From the NCBI RefSeq assembly GCF_011634895.1, contig NZ_SIRR01000008.1, forward strand, positions 558,001 to 622,000: DNA of 64,000 bases, in the 5' to 3' direction. The DNA is from Rheinheimera pleomorphica. GTDB taxonomy: Bacteria; Pseudomonadota; Gammaproteobacteria; Enterobacterales; Alteromonadaceae. Under the pieces are notes generated by a model. It did no database searches. It saw only the letters and a list, made by a program, of their open reading frames with translations, and had not been told where the DNA came from. Below, piece by piece: positions 27,478 to 36,848 of this stretch (within the stretch, counting starts at the first letter, position 1; each line of letters begins with the position of its first letter). Both the position numbers and the translations under genes were made by a program.

Positions 27478-28610
27478 TGAACTTATTTCGTACTTTATTT
27501 CGTAAAGAACTGCTGGACGCCAGCCGCGATAAGCGCTCGGTGATGGCGGGGCTGTATTATGCGCTGGGCACGCCGGTATTGATGTGTCTGCTGTTTTCCG
27601 TACTGTTAAAGCAGCTTAGCGCCAGCGATGAGCTACTTATCAGTATCGACAATGCCGACGCCGCACCAGCGCTGGTGCAATATCTGGCTAATAACGATAT
27701 CCGCCAGGGCGAAGGTGCTGACGCCAAAGCAATTCGCCTGGCGGTCAGCACTGATTTTCAGCAGCAACTGCAGCAAGGCCGCCCCGCCACTGTCATTATT
27801 GATGCCGACCGCGCCGACGATCAGCTGCGAACGGCTATCCAGCGTTTAGAGCGTGAACTTGGCCGCTACAACAGTGAAATTGCCACTTTACGCCTGATGG
27901 CGCGCGGTATAGATCCGCAATTGATGCAGCCGATAGATGTACAAATGCAGGATCAGGCCACGCCGGACTCTCGCGGCGGTACTTTTCTGGGAATTGCCAG
28001 CCTGAGCATTATTTTAACGCTGTTCTATGCGGCGATGAACCTGGCGATAGACACCAGTGCCGGCGAGCGTGAGCGCAATTCACTGACCTTACTGCTAAGC
28101 CAGCCACTGAGCAGCCTGCAATTGGTGCTGGCCAAAATTGCTGCCATCGCCTGCTTCTCCATGCTCGGTCTGGTTGTCATTCTGTTGGTGTCTAAGTTTG
28201 CCTATGGCATGGTGCCCTGGCAGCAACTGGGCTTTAACATCAGCCTGAATACTGACTTTATGCTGTTTACGCTGCTGGTTGGCTTACCGTTGGCGCTACT
28301 GTCCGCCAGTTTACAGGTGATGGTATCCTTCGTGGCCAAGTCGTTTAAAGAAGCACAAACCTACGTCACTATGGTGCTGTTAGTGCCAGTGGCATTGAGT
28401 ATGGTCACCACTTACAACATAGCGCCGGAGTATCTGCAGTGGCTACCCATCGCCGCCCAGCAACAAGCGATGATCGGCTTTTTGAAAGGCAGCGCCATCG
28501 CCATGCCGCAATTGTTGGTGTCCAGCCTGCTAACCCTGGCCATCTTTGCCGCTTGCAGTTACGCCAGCAGCCGGCTGTTAAAAAGTGAAAAAGTGGTATT
28601 TGGTTTATAA
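27474..28610 (+). CDS. natB: ABC exporter permease, NatB type
   Basis: 378 residues; ATG overlaps the natA stop (ATGA). One N-terminal helix (near 25-45), a periplasmic/extracytoplasmic domain of ~130 residues, then five helices toward the C-terminus, including the SAGERERNSLTLLLSQPLS coupling segment characteristic of ABC-2 permeases. Together with NatA it should form a homodimeric exporter. Last gene of the hydrolase-natA-natB operon; a long hairpin follows. Confidence 0.87.
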   Translation: MMNLFRTLFRKELLDASRDKRSVMAGLYYALGTPVLMCLLFSVLLKQLSASDELLISIDNADAAPALVQYLANNDIRQGEGADAKAIRLAVSTDFQQQLQQGRPATVIIDADRADDQLRTAIQRLERELGRYNSEIATLRLMARGIDPQLMQPIDVQMQDQATPDSRGGTFLGIASLSIILTLFYAAMNLAIDTSAGERERNSLTLLLSQPLSSLQLVLAKIAAIACFSMLGLVVILLVSKFAYGMVPWQQLGFNISLNTDFMLFTLLVGLPLALLSASLQVMVSFVAKSFKEAQTYVTMVLLVPVALSMVTTYNIAPEYLQWLPIAAQQQAMIGFLKGSAIAMPQLLVSSLLTLAIFAACSYASSRLLKSEKVVFGL

Positions 28611-28619
28611 GCTAATGGC

Positions 28620-28646
28620 CGCCAGTGGTAAAACTTATCACTGGCG
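28620..28646 (+). terminator. 12-bp hairpin between natB and the MBL gene
   Basis: CGCCAGTGGTAA (28620-28631) pairs with TTATCACTGGCG (28635-28646), with one G-U wobble and a three-base loop. It lies between convergent genes. There is no U-run on either side, so it could be a Rho-dependent end or an RNA-stabilising stem. Confidence 0.5.
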
Positions 28647-28664
28647 CTAAAGTCAGTAACATTA

Positions 28665-29426
28665 TCAATGTGAGTTGGATTGCCAGCCCAGCGCATGAAT
28701 AATGCGGTTTTTCATCGAATGCCAGTGATTTTTTGGTAAGGTAGGCGCCTGCTCAAGAATGTCAGCAAAATCAATCTCTGCACAGCTACATGGCGGCAGA
28801 TGGGCAAAATACAGCTGGCTGGGTGCAAGCTCGCTGACCTTTTTCAGTGATTGCTTGTATTGATTAGGATGACACACCGGATACGGCGGCACCAGACGCT
28901 TTTTAACTGACACGATTAAATCGGCAATATACAGCTGTTTAGTCGGCGTATGCAGCAGCGAAATATCATGATCGGTATGGCCCGGCGTGTATAGTACCTG
29001 CCAGTCCGGGAAGCCGGGCAGTGGCTGCGCATCCAGCAGCAACACGTCAGGCTTTAAAATCGGGTTATACCAGATATGTCGCTTTGGCTTACTCAACCGG
29101 CTGGCGACCCACCAGGTCAGGCTAACATCAATTACATGTGCAGTACGACCGAGTAAACCGGCATACCAGCGCCGCGCCTTAGGGTGGCAAGCAATTTGCG
29201 CCCCGGTTAAACGCCGCAGTTTATGGGCACCGCCGGCATGATCAGGGTGCATATGAGTAACGATAACTAGCTTTAGCGCCGTTAATGGCAAGCCCAATTG
29301 CTGCTGAATGAAATCACATACCGTGGCAATATCGGCCCGGCTGCAGCCATCGAGCAGTAATAAACCGCTATCGTCCTGCACCAGATAGATGTTCTGAATA
29401 TAGCCCTTAAGAATATGTAACTGCAT
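28665..29426 (-). CDS. MBL-fold metallo-hydrolase
   Basis: 253 residues. The metallo-beta-lactamase zinc motif is THMHPDHAGG (HxHxDH), followed by the later ligands in YTPGHTDHDISLL and YIADLIV. N-terminal GYIQNIYLVQDDSGLLLLDG is typical of glyoxalase-II/lactonase-like members. No signal peptide. The substrate cannot be predicted from sequence. No strong ribosome site precedes the ATG. Convergent to natB and divergent from the M20 amidohydrolase gene. Confidence 0.88.
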   Translation of the reverse strand: MQLHILKGYIQNIYLVQDDSGLLLLDGCSRADIATVCDFIQQQLGLPLTALKLVIVTHMHPDHAGGAHKLRRLTGAQIACHPKARRWYAGLLGRTAHVIDVSLTWWVASRLSKPKRHIWYNPILKPDVLLLDAQPLPGFPDWQVLYTPGHTDHDISLLHTPTKQLYIADLIVSVKKRLVPPYPVCHPNQYKQSLKKVSELAPSQLYFAHLPPCSCAEIDFADILEQAPTLPKNHWHSMKNRIIHALGWQSNSH

Positions 29427-29558
29427 TAGAAGATGTTTAGCTCCCGCTTTAACAACTGGTCCGACATTACCTAAGCTTTAGCCAATTATCCAGTAACAAT
29501 TGCCATTTTCGTCAACGGCGCTTATGGTATTACTCAACGCACATCATCTGGAGTCGCT

Positions 29559-30869
29559 ATGCGCCGGTCACTATTAAGTTTGGCACTTTTACCCATGTTA
29601 TACAGCCCTTTAAGCAGCGCTGAACAAAGACCAGAGTTAAGCAGGCAGATTGAACAGGTGATGCCAAAAGTGATTAGCTGGCGCCGTGATATTCACCAGC
29701 ATCCGGAATTGTCCAACCGCGAAGTGCGCACCGCCGCCAAAGTAGCCGCACATCTGGAAAAACTCGGGCTGGAAGTGCGCACCGGCATCGCCCATACCGG
29801 GGTGGTCGGTATTTTAACAGGCGGCAAACCCGGCCCGGTAGTGGCACTGCGCGCTGATATGGACGCCCTGCCAGTGACCGAGCAAACCGGCTTGCCGTTT
29901 GCGTCAAAGGTAGTGAGCGAGTTTAACGGCCAGCAAACCGGCGTAATGCACGCCTGCGGCCATGATGCCCATGTGGCGATGCTGATGGGGGCAGCCGAAG
30001 TGCTGGCCAAACAACGCGCCGATATTGCCGGTACTATTATGTTTGTATTTCAGCCTGCTGAAGAAGGCCCACCGGCCGGCGAAGAAGGCGGCGCTAAAAT
30101 GATGCTGGCCGAAGGCTTATTTGCCAACCCCAGCCCGTCAGCGATTTTTGGTTTGCATGTCTGGCCCGGTGAACCCGGCCAGTTACAGGTAAAAACTGAA
30201 GGCATTATGGCCGCGGCTGACAGCTTTCAAATCACCGTAAAAGGCAAACAGGTGCATGGTTCCAGCCCATGGCGTGGCATCGACCCGATAAACGTGACCG
30301 GCCAGCTGATTAACGCCATAAACCTGATACCAGCGCGGCAGATAGATGTCACCAAAGCACCGGCCGTGGTGTCCTTTGGTCAGGTGCATGGTGGTATTCG
30401 CTGGAATATTATTCCGGATGACGTGAAACTTGAAGGCACCATCCGCACTTTTGACAGCGAGATGCGTGAAGACTTAATTGCCCGTATGGCGCATACCAGC
30501 GAGCATATAGCCAAAGCCAGCGGCGCTGAAGCGCATTTTCATGTACATAATTTTGCTGCCGTAACCTGGAACGACCCGGCACTGACCGACTGGGCGATGC
30601 CAAGTCTGAAGTGGGCGGCCGGCGACAAAGGCGTTGCCGCCATTAAGCCGATAACCGGCGCGGAAGACTTCTCGTTTTACCAGCAAAAAATTCCAGGCGT
30701 ATTCTTCTTTTTAGGTATCTCGCCAGAGGGCAAGCCACTAAGTGAAGTACCACCCAACCATTCGCCGATGTTTGATGTGAACGAAGATGCCTTAGTTAAC
30801 GGTGTGCGGGCACTTACCGGTTTAGCACTGGATTACTTAGCCAATCCGCCAACGACAGAGAAACAATAA
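29559..30869 (+). CDS. exported M20D amidohydrolase
   Basis: 436 residues with a short signal peptide (to about residue 21, LSSAEQ). The M20D metal site is intact: DIHQHPELSNRE, DMDALPVTEQTG, HACGHDAHVAMLMG with the bridging Cys/His/Asp, QPAEEG and a final His in PPNHSPMFD. Members hydrolyse N-acyl amino acids, hippurate or indole-acetyl conjugates; the export signal suggests periplasmic use of amide substrates. GGAG precedes the ATG. The stop codon shares one base with the tag start, so the two genes are co-translated. Confidence 0.92.
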   Translation: MRRSLLSLALLPMLYSPLSSAEQRPELSRQIEQVMPKVISWRRDIHQHPELSNREVRTAAKVAAHLEKLGLEVRTGIAHTGVVGILTGGKPGPVVALRADMDALPVTEQTGLPFASKVVSEFNGQQTGVMHACGHDAHVAMLMGAAEVLAKQRADIAGTIMFVFQPAEEGPPAGEEGGAKMMLAEGLFANPSPSAIFGLHVWPGEPGQLQVKTEGIMAAADSFQITVKGKQVHGSSPWRGIDPINVTGQLINAINLIPARQIDVTKAPAVVSFGQVHGGIRWNIIPDDVKLEGTIRTFDSEMREDLIARMAHTSEHIAKASGAEAHFHVHNFAAVTWNDPALTDWAMPSLKWAAGDKGVAAIKPITGAEDFSFYQQKIPGVFFFLGISPEGKPLSEVPPNHSPMFDVNEDALVNGVRALTGLALDYLANPPTTEKQ

Positions 30870-31447
30870 TGAATACACCGTGCCGCTGCCACTGGGTCGA
30901 CTTAAGCAAACCTGACTATGTCGCCTACCATGACACCGAATGGGGCGTGCCGGTGTATGACGACAATAAACTATTTGAGTTTTTAACCTTAGAAGCCGCG
31001 CAGGCCGGCTTAAGCTGGTATACGGTACTGAAAAAACGTGACAGCTACCGCGCCGCTTTTGCCAATTTTGACCCGGTAAAGGTTGCGGCTTTTGATGATG
31101 CCAAAGCCGCAGAGCTGCTGCAAAACCCCGGCATTATCCGCAACCGGTTAAAAATTGCCGCAGCCATTAATAACGCCGCGCGTTTTTTAGACGTGCAAAA
31201 TGAGTTTGGCAGCTTTAGCAATTACCAATGGCAGTTTGTCGGCGGAAAACCGCAACAAAACCGCATTGCAAGGCCTGAGGATTACCGCGCCACCAGCCCG
31301 GAGTCGGACGCCATGAGCAAAGACTTAAAACGGCGTGGCTTTAAGTTTGTCGGCTCTACCATTATTTATGCCCATATGCAGGCCTGTGGCATGGTAAACG
31401 ATCATCACGTCAATTGCTTCCGCCATCCAGCTGTTGCCGCCTTATAG
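30869..31447 (+). CDS. tag: DNA-3-methyladenine glycosylase I
   Basis: 192 residues. The Tag signature is complete: CHWV and YHDTEWGVPVYDDNKLFE at the N-terminus, LEAAQAGLSWYTVLKKR near residue 48, LKRRGFKFVGSTIIYAHMQACGMVNDH near the end, including the Cys/His zinc ligands of the zinc-snap. It removes 3-methyladenine from alkylated DNA. Start overlaps the M20D stop by one base (TAATG), an unexpected pairing of a periplasmic amidohydrolase and a DNA-repair enzyme. Confidence 0.96.
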   Translation: MNTPCRCHWVDLSKPDYVAYHDTEWGVPVYDDNKLFEFLTLEAAQAGLSWYTVLKKRDSYRAAFANFDPVKVAAFDDAKAAELLQNPGIIRNRLKIAAAINNAARFLDVQNEFGSFSNYQWQFVGGKPQQNRIARPEDYRATSPESDAMSKDLKRRGFKFVGSTIIYAHMQACGMVNDHHVNCFRHPAVAAL

Positions 31448-31593
31448 CTCAGCAACAAGCATTAGGTAAGCAGCTGTTACTTTCGCTGTTTTTTTGCGCT
31501 ATTGCTATCCAGCAGCGATACTTAGCACAACTGTAACTTTTTGTAACCGCTAACCGGCGCTACATGACCCCTTGGTACAACGGATCTGATGTG

Positions 31594-32370
31594 ATGAAAG
31601 GCTGTGCTGTACTGTTATTCGCGTTATGCCCTTGGTTAAGCCAAGCCAGTGTAGTATTTTCGATTTGCTATGAAGGTAGCGGCATGGCGCCTTTTATCAG
31701 TGCAAGCAGCAATGATGGCCAGCCAGTCGGTCTTTTAGTTGACATGTTAGCAACCGCCGCAGCGCCTTTGAACATTAGGCTGCAGTATCAGCAAGCCCCC
31801 TGGCTGAGATGCCAGAAAATGGTACAACAAAATCAGCTCAATGCCACCCTGGCAATGATTTGGTCGGCAGAACGGGGCTTAATCTATCGCTTTCCCGATG
31901 CGCAAAACGGCACTGAGCAATCACAGCGTTATCTGTGGCAGGCAGAGTATCCGGTATTTCATGCAACCACAAAACCCTTTGCACTAGCCGACTATCAACC
32001 CCAATTCGGCATTAGTGCACCGCTTGGCTATATCGTCGAAGACTGGTTACAGCATAAAGGCTGGCTTAGCCGCTATAAATTCACGCTGGATGAAGGCCTG
32101 AAAATGGTTGCCGACGGTAAACTGGACGGCTACAGCGTCGAGCGGATAATTGGCACCTACCATCTGCAACGGCTTGCCCTTACCGACAAAGTAAGCGCTA
32201 GCCAGGATAACGTTTTAGTTAAAAACTGGCATATCGTGTTTAACCGGCACTTCTATAACCAGCACCCGCAGCTAATCGAGCAGTTTTGGTTTAACCTTAT
32301 CGCCGCCAGGCAGCAGCTGGAGGCGAATTACCGCCTCACTCAGACCACAACATCACAGCCACAGCGCTGA
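31594..32370 (+). CDS. orphan periplasmic solute-binding protein (SBP family 3)
   Basis: 258 residues from the ATG at 31594, which starts a signal peptide (CAVLLFALCPWLSQAS) and has GGAT upstream; an ATG 30 bases earlier is possible but adds a hydrophilic leader. The fold matches family 3 binding proteins: YEGSGMAPFI near the N-terminus, PVGLLVDMLATAAAPL, LNATLAMIWSAERGL. No ABC permease or ATPase is nearby and no sensor domain is attached, as is common for these proteins in Alteromonadales. Ligand unknown, likely an amino acid or small polar compound. Confidence 0.8.
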   Translation: MKGCAVLLFALCPWLSQASVVFSICYEGSGMAPFISASSNDGQPVGLLVDMLATAAAPLNIRLQYQQAPWLRCQKMVQQNQLNATLAMIWSAERGLIYRFPDAQNGTEQSQRYLWQAEYPVFHATTKPFALADYQPQFGISAPLGYIVEDWLQHKGWLSRYKFTLDEGLKMVADGKLDGYSVERIIGTYHLQRLALTDKVSASQDNVLVKNWHIVFNRHFYNQHPQLIEQFWFNLIAARQQLEANYRLTQTTTSQPQR

Positions 32371-32380
32371 TACATCAGTG

Positions 32381-32803
32381 TTATTTAATAATAATTCTCG
32401 GGTCAAAGTCCTCACAGCCAGCCACTTTAACACCATAGTCGTAATCGCCACTGGCGTCGCCTTTAATGCGGCACCTTAACTTGCCCTGATTATTTGACTC
32501 CAGCTTGCAGTTATCAGGAAACGGCGACGTGTCGCTGTAGAAGTACACCGTAAAGTTTTTTATGTTCTCGCCCTTCCATTCAATATGCTTATCCGGTTTG
32601 CTGCACACGCAATTGCTAATGTCCTCGCAGTCGCCGCGTTTTCCATCGTCCATCTTACAGTTGTCGTCACCCGACACATTAATGGCACTGATACAAAATT
32701 GGCTACCGCTACTGACCTCAGTAAATACCAGAGTTTGATCTTTGTCATTTGCCAGTGCGCTGCCTGCGAAACAGGCGCCTAGCAGAAGTAATGTTATTTT
32801 CAT
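32381..32803 (-). CDS. small secreted cysteine-rich protein of unknown function
   Basis: 140 residues. A signal peptide (MKITLLLLGACFAGSALA) is followed by an acidic mature part with eight cysteines, including NCVCSK and DNCKLESNNQGKLRCRIKG, enough for four disulfides. I do not recognise the family. It starts 56 bases after the membrane regulator gene on the same strand and may be co-transcribed with it; AAAGG lies 10 bases before the ATG. It could be a periplasmic or extracellular binding/inhibitor-like protein, but no function can be supported. Confidence 0.78.
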   Translation of the reverse strand: MKITLLLLGACFAGSALANDKDQTLVFTEVSSGSQFCISAINVSGDDNCKMDDGKRGDCEDISNCVCSKPDKHIEWKGENIKNFTVYFYSDTSPFPDNCKLESNNQGKLRCRIKGDASGDYDYGVKVAGCEDFDPRIIIK

Positions 32804-32859
32804 CGTGAAATGCCTTTTTTAAAGTAATAAACATACTGCATTTCCATAACAGCACCCGG

Positions 32860-35256
32860 CTATTGCCCGGTATCAGGAACTTTGGGGTCAGCCGCCACCA
32901 GCTGCGCCGGATAACCATAACGGATTGCCTGACTGATATAACGGCTGCCACTGTCGTTGCGCTGGCAATTAAAACTGGCAATCGCTAAGTCATAAAACAG
33001 GTAAAAGTCTGTCTGGTTGGCACTGCTAATGTTCTGCTCAGTTTGCAGTGCCGCATCACAAAGTTGCAATTCTGACTGTAAGCGGCTGATTTGTGATAGC
33101 AATGCCGGTGCTTGTGAGTCCACCAGCAAGTTACGCTCAGCCAGAACCAACGCTTTTTGATACAGCGCTAAAGCTTCCGGCTGCCGCTCAGCCTGCACAT
33201 CCAGCACGTCAGCCAGATTGGTCCAAATCGTGTAATCATCACCACTATTAGCCAGCGCCTGCCGATACATTTGCTCAGCCTGAGTGTAATCTGCATTAAA
33301 ATAGTACGCCGTGCCTAAGTTAGAATAGGATAGTGCCAGCGGAGACAGCGCCACTACCTGCTGCCAGGCATCTATAGCCTGCGCAAACTGGCCGCTGAAG
33401 AACCAGGCCGCCGCCAGGCTATTTAGCACATCTGTGCTGCCCGGCTTTAACTGCGCAGCCCGGGCAAAATGCCGTGCCGCCACGGCAAAGCGACCGGCTT
33501 CATACAAAAACCGGCCATACAGCATATAGTTTTGCCAGTACCCGGGCTCCAGCTCAATCGCCAGCTTAAACTGCTGCTCAGCGCCGTCTTTGTTGCCCTG
33601 GGCACTAAATACCATAGCTTTGCCGGTTAACGCATCGACCCAGCGCGGGTTTAACTGCAGCGCCTGTTCATAGCGCGTCAGGGCGTCGCTGTACTGTCCA
33701 CTGATCCGGTAGAGCTCGCCCAGAATGGCGAAGACCTCTGCCTGGTTCACCTGTAAGCCAGCCGCATGCTGACAGGCCTGACTTGCCAGCTCGAATTCGG
33801 CTACGCTGCGGCTAAGCACATACTTATCAAGATGTACCTTACATAAACTGGCTGATGCCATGGCAAAATCCGGATCCGCCTGTAACGCACTTAACAGCAG
33901 TTGCTCTGCACTATCCAGGCTGGCGATATCATCAAACTTTTTTAAACGCTGCTTGGCCTGCATATAAGCATCAAAGGCGGCAAAATTGTCGGTAATGCGA
34001 TACTCTGCAGACGGCTGGGAAAGCTCGCTGGCGGGGATAATTAAGGCCAGCGCATTGTGCACCTGGCGGTGCAGCGCTTGTTGCAAAACCGGCAGTGCCT
34101 GACGGCTTTGGCTTAACCTGCCAGACCACAACCGCACACCGCTGGCCGCTTGAATAACTGAAACCTCAAGCAACAACTGCTGCCCTTCGGTACTAAGCTG
34201 GCCCTCCAGCAAAAACTCTACCCGCAGCTCGGCAGCCAGTTGCGAATAACTGGCGTCGGCTGCTATCGCTTGCATGGCACGGTCGGCCAATACCGGAAAC
34301 TGATTCAGCTGGGTCAGCGAGTACAGTAACTCCTGACGAATACCGTCGAGTAAATAGTCTTCAATACTACTGCCGGCACTGAGTGTAAAAGGCAATACCG
34401 CAACAGCGTTGGCAATCGGCTCGCTTGGGGCCAACGTTTCAGCACTCTGGGCGGCTTCATCAGCGTCTATCGCGCGCTTTACCGAATGCGCTAACACGGC
34501 AACAGCAGTAAACGACAATAACAAAAAGCCCAGTTCAATAATGAATTGCCGCCGCCAGTAGCGCTGTTTATCGGGGTTGTCTGATAAAGCCAGACGTTTC
34601 TTTCGCTGACGCAGATCGCCAATCCAGGTGACCAGTAACACTAACGGAAACACGATCAGCAATAATAACAACGTTAACTTCATACCGGTGGTAGAAATGT
34701 TTAGCAACGGAAAGGTAATGGCCATGACCTGAATAAACAACCAGACGCTGACTAAAAATGCCACACTGACACTAAACAGGCGGCTGCCGCGAAACAATGA
34801 CAGTAGCCAGGAGCGCGGTTTATCCTGGCTAAGGCGACCGCGTCGTTCTATCATTGGCACCAAAGTATTGCTGTCTAGCGCTTGTGGCGTAAGCAGCAAA
34901 CGATAGCCTCGCCGTGGCAGCGTCTGGATATACACAGGGCAGGCCTTGTGATCGCCCAGTACATGGCGCAGCTCACTGATGGCGTGAGTCAGGTTGACTT
35001 TAGCCGCCCCGGCATCGCCCCAGACAGCGCTGAGCAGTTGTTGCGGGCTGACAGTGGTTTGTGACTGCAGTGCCAGCTGCAACAAAATTTCCAGTGCTTT
35101 TGCCGACACATGGCGATGCTCGCCACGTAGCACAATAAACCCCTGGGCTGGTAGCACCGTGACTTCCCCCAGGCAAAAACCATGGTGCAGCGTCTGTAGT
35201 GACGGCGCTGTGTTATCTACGGCTGATGGTGTAACAAGCGTACCCTGATTGTCCAC
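32860..35256 (-). CDS. membrane-bound wHTH transcriptional regulator with TolB-like and TPR domains
   Basis: About 798 residues from the GTG at 35256. An in-frame TTG at 35331 would add 25 residues; neither start has a strong ribosome site. Residues ~28-122 form an OmpR/ToxR-type winged helix (RGEHRHVSAKALEIL, LPRRGYRLLL). Three hydrophobic helices follow (near 160-181, 192-212, 238-256), so the rest is probably periplasmic: a TolB/adenylyl-cyclase-associated domain (AVLPFTLSAGSSIEDYLLDG near 280) and then at least five TPR repeats. This is the CadC/ToxR one-component architecture with a large TPR sensor. Target genes unknown; the secreted Cys-rich protein next door is a candidate. Confidence 0.85.
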   Translation of the reverse strand: MDNQGTLVTPSAVDNTAPSLQTLHHGFCLGEVTVLPAQGFIVLRGEHRHVSAKALEILLQLALQSQTTVSPQQLLSAVWGDAGAAKVNLTHAISELRHVLGDHKACPVYIQTLPRRGYRLLLTPQALDSNTLVPMIERRGRLSQDKPRSWLLSLFRGSRLFSVSVAFLVSVWLFIQVMAITFPLLNISTTGMKLTLLLLLIVFPLVLLVTWIGDLRQRKKRLALSDNPDKQRYWRRQFIIELGFLLLSFTAVAVLAHSVKRAIDADEAAQSAETLAPSEPIANAVAVLPFTLSAGSSIEDYLLDGIRQELLYSLTQLNQFPVLADRAMQAIAADASYSQLAAELRVEFLLEGQLSTEGQQLLLEVSVIQAASGVRLWSGRLSQSRQALPVLQQALHRQVHNALALIIPASELSQPSAEYRITDNFAAFDAYMQAKQRLKKFDDIASLDSAEQLLLSALQADPDFAMASASLCKVHLDKYVLSRSVAEFELASQACQHAAGLQVNQAEVFAILGELYRISGQYSDALTRYEQALQLNPRWVDALTGKAMVFSAQGNKDGAEQQFKLAIELEPGYWQNYMLYGRFLYEAGRFAVAARHFARAAQLKPGSTDVLNSLAAAWFFSGQFAQAIDAWQQVVALSPLALSYSNLGTAYYFNADYTQAEQMYRQALANSGDDYTIWTNLADVLDVQAERQPEALALYQKALVLAERNLLVDSQAPALLSQISRLQSELQLCDAALQTEQNISSANQTDFYLFYDLAIASFNCQRNDSGSRYISQAIRYGYPAQLVAADPKVPDTGQ

Positions 35257-35504
35257 AATGGCCTGAGTTACTTTTGCTGTCTTTACGCAGTATGCGTGTG
35301 GGTAAAACCCAAACAAGTATGGCCAACCCAAGCCGAAACGCCAGTAAAAGCAACACGATAGAAAAACACAACCTATTCGCTAACTAATAATTACAACAAT
35401 TCAAACCAGTAGCGCTAACTTACTGTCTTTTACCTTAGTTTATTAACATTAGCAGCAAATAAGGCCATGATAGCTGTCTGGTATGGCCGTTAAGCAACGG
35501 CAGC

Positions 35505-36830
35505 TCAGAGAGGGCGTGAGCGTTTTTTTGTATGACCCAGCACCAGCTCCGGCGGCAGCGTAAAGGAAAAACTGCTGCCTTTGCCCGGCTCGCTAAAGAT
35601 CATTAAGCGGCTGTTATGCCGCGACAGTACATGCTTGACGATGGCCAGGCCTAAGCCAGTACCGCCGGTATTACGGGCGCGGGCTTCATCTACCCGGTAA
35701 AAGCGCTCTGTTAAGCGCTTAACATGCTGTGGCGCAATGCCGGGGCCATTGTCGTTTACCGAAAACACGGCTTTTAAGTGCTGACGCTGCCAGCTGACCT
35801 GAATGTCACCGCCTTGCTGAGTATATTTAATGGCATTAATCACCAGATTAGAAAAAGCACTGCGTAACTCCTCCGTCACGCCGGTGACTTTTAACGTCGG
35901 ATCAATATCAAACACGATATGATGTTGCTTGTCGCGGTTGACCGTTTGCGCTTCCTGCTCCAGTTGCAGCAGCATCGTCGGCACATCGACCTCATCGTCA
36001 AAATGTACCCGTGCCGATGCTTCAATTCGCGATAAGGTCAACAGCTGCTGCACTAAAGCATCCATGCGTTTGGTTTGGTCCAACATCACGTTGTGGGCTT
36101 TTTTCCACATCGCTTTGTCCGGCAAGTGTTCATCATCCATCACCTCCAGGTAGCCTTGCAGCACCGTCAGCGGCGTGCGCAGTTCGTGCGACACATTGGC
36201 GACAAAGTCTTTACGGATCTGCTCTAATTGTTTCAGCTGGGTAATGTCGCGCACTATCAACAGATATTGCGCTACGCCATAAGGCATAATGTTAAACTCG
36301 AGCGTTAGCTGATCATTGACCGGCGAGGCCAGCTCCAGTGGCTGGGCAAATTGCATCGCCTGCAAATACTGCAGAAACTGCGGATGGCGGATCAAGTTAT
36401 CCAGCCGCTGGCCTTCATCGGCCGGCCAGTGCAGGCCAACCAGAATTTGCGCCAGCTTGTTGCTCCAGATAATGCTCCAGTCATCACGCAGCACCACCAC
36501 CGCTTCGGGCAGGGCTTCGGCACCGTCACGAAAACGGCGCACCACGTTACGCAGCTCACGCCTTTTACGCCGGTCACGCCGTTGCAGGTAATAAATGCCT
36601 TCAAACAGGTGGCCCCATATACCTTCGCTGATCGGCGGCGACAGCTTACGGTCGCGCCACAGCCATTTATCCATTAAAAATAAATGGTGGTAATGCCACA
36701 GCAACAGCGCCACGGTAAAAATAAGCAGCGCCAGCAGCAGGCTGTTGGAGATGACGCCAACCAGAGCAATAAAACAATAAAAAAGGAACAGCTTGGTATA
36801 GACCTTCCTTTTCGATAGCAGTTGGCGCAT
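35505..36830 (-). CDS. phoR: phosphate regulon sensor histidine kinase PhoR
   Basis: 441 residues. Two close N-terminal helices (about 12-46), a short PAS domain (~105-195), then the kinase core with the phosphorylated His215 in FVANVSHELRTPLTVL, N-box VINAIKYTQQGG, G1 DNGPGIAP and G2 GGTGLGLAIVKHVL. The lack of a large periplasmic domain and the cytoplasmic PAS are the PhoR pattern. It phosphorylates PhoB when phosphate is scarce and is held off by Pst-PhoU. Begins 18 bases after phoB. Confidence 0.97.
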   Translation of the reverse strand: MRQLLSKRKVYTKLFLFYCFIALVGVISNSLLLALLIFTVALLLWHYHHLFLMDKWLWRDRKLSPPISEGIWGHLFEGIYYLQRRDRRKRRELRNVVRRFRDGAEALPEAVVVLRDDWSIIWSNKLAQILVGLHWPADEGQRLDNLIRHPQFLQYLQAMQFAQPLELASPVNDQLTLEFNIMPYGVAQYLLIVRDITQLKQLEQIRKDFVANVSHELRTPLTVLQGYLEVMDDEHLPDKAMWKKAHNVMLDQTKRMDALVQQLLTLSRIEASARVHFDDEVDVPTMLLQLEQEAQTVNRDKQHHIVFDIDPTLKVTGVTEELRSAFSNLVINAIKYTQQGGDIQVSWQRQHLKAVFSVNDNGPGIAPQHVKRLTERFYRVDEARARNTGGTGLGLAIVKHVLSRHNSRLMIFSEPGKGSSFSFTLPPELVLGHTKKRSRPL

Positions 36831-36848
36831 AGCGGTAGGGTTAACCCT

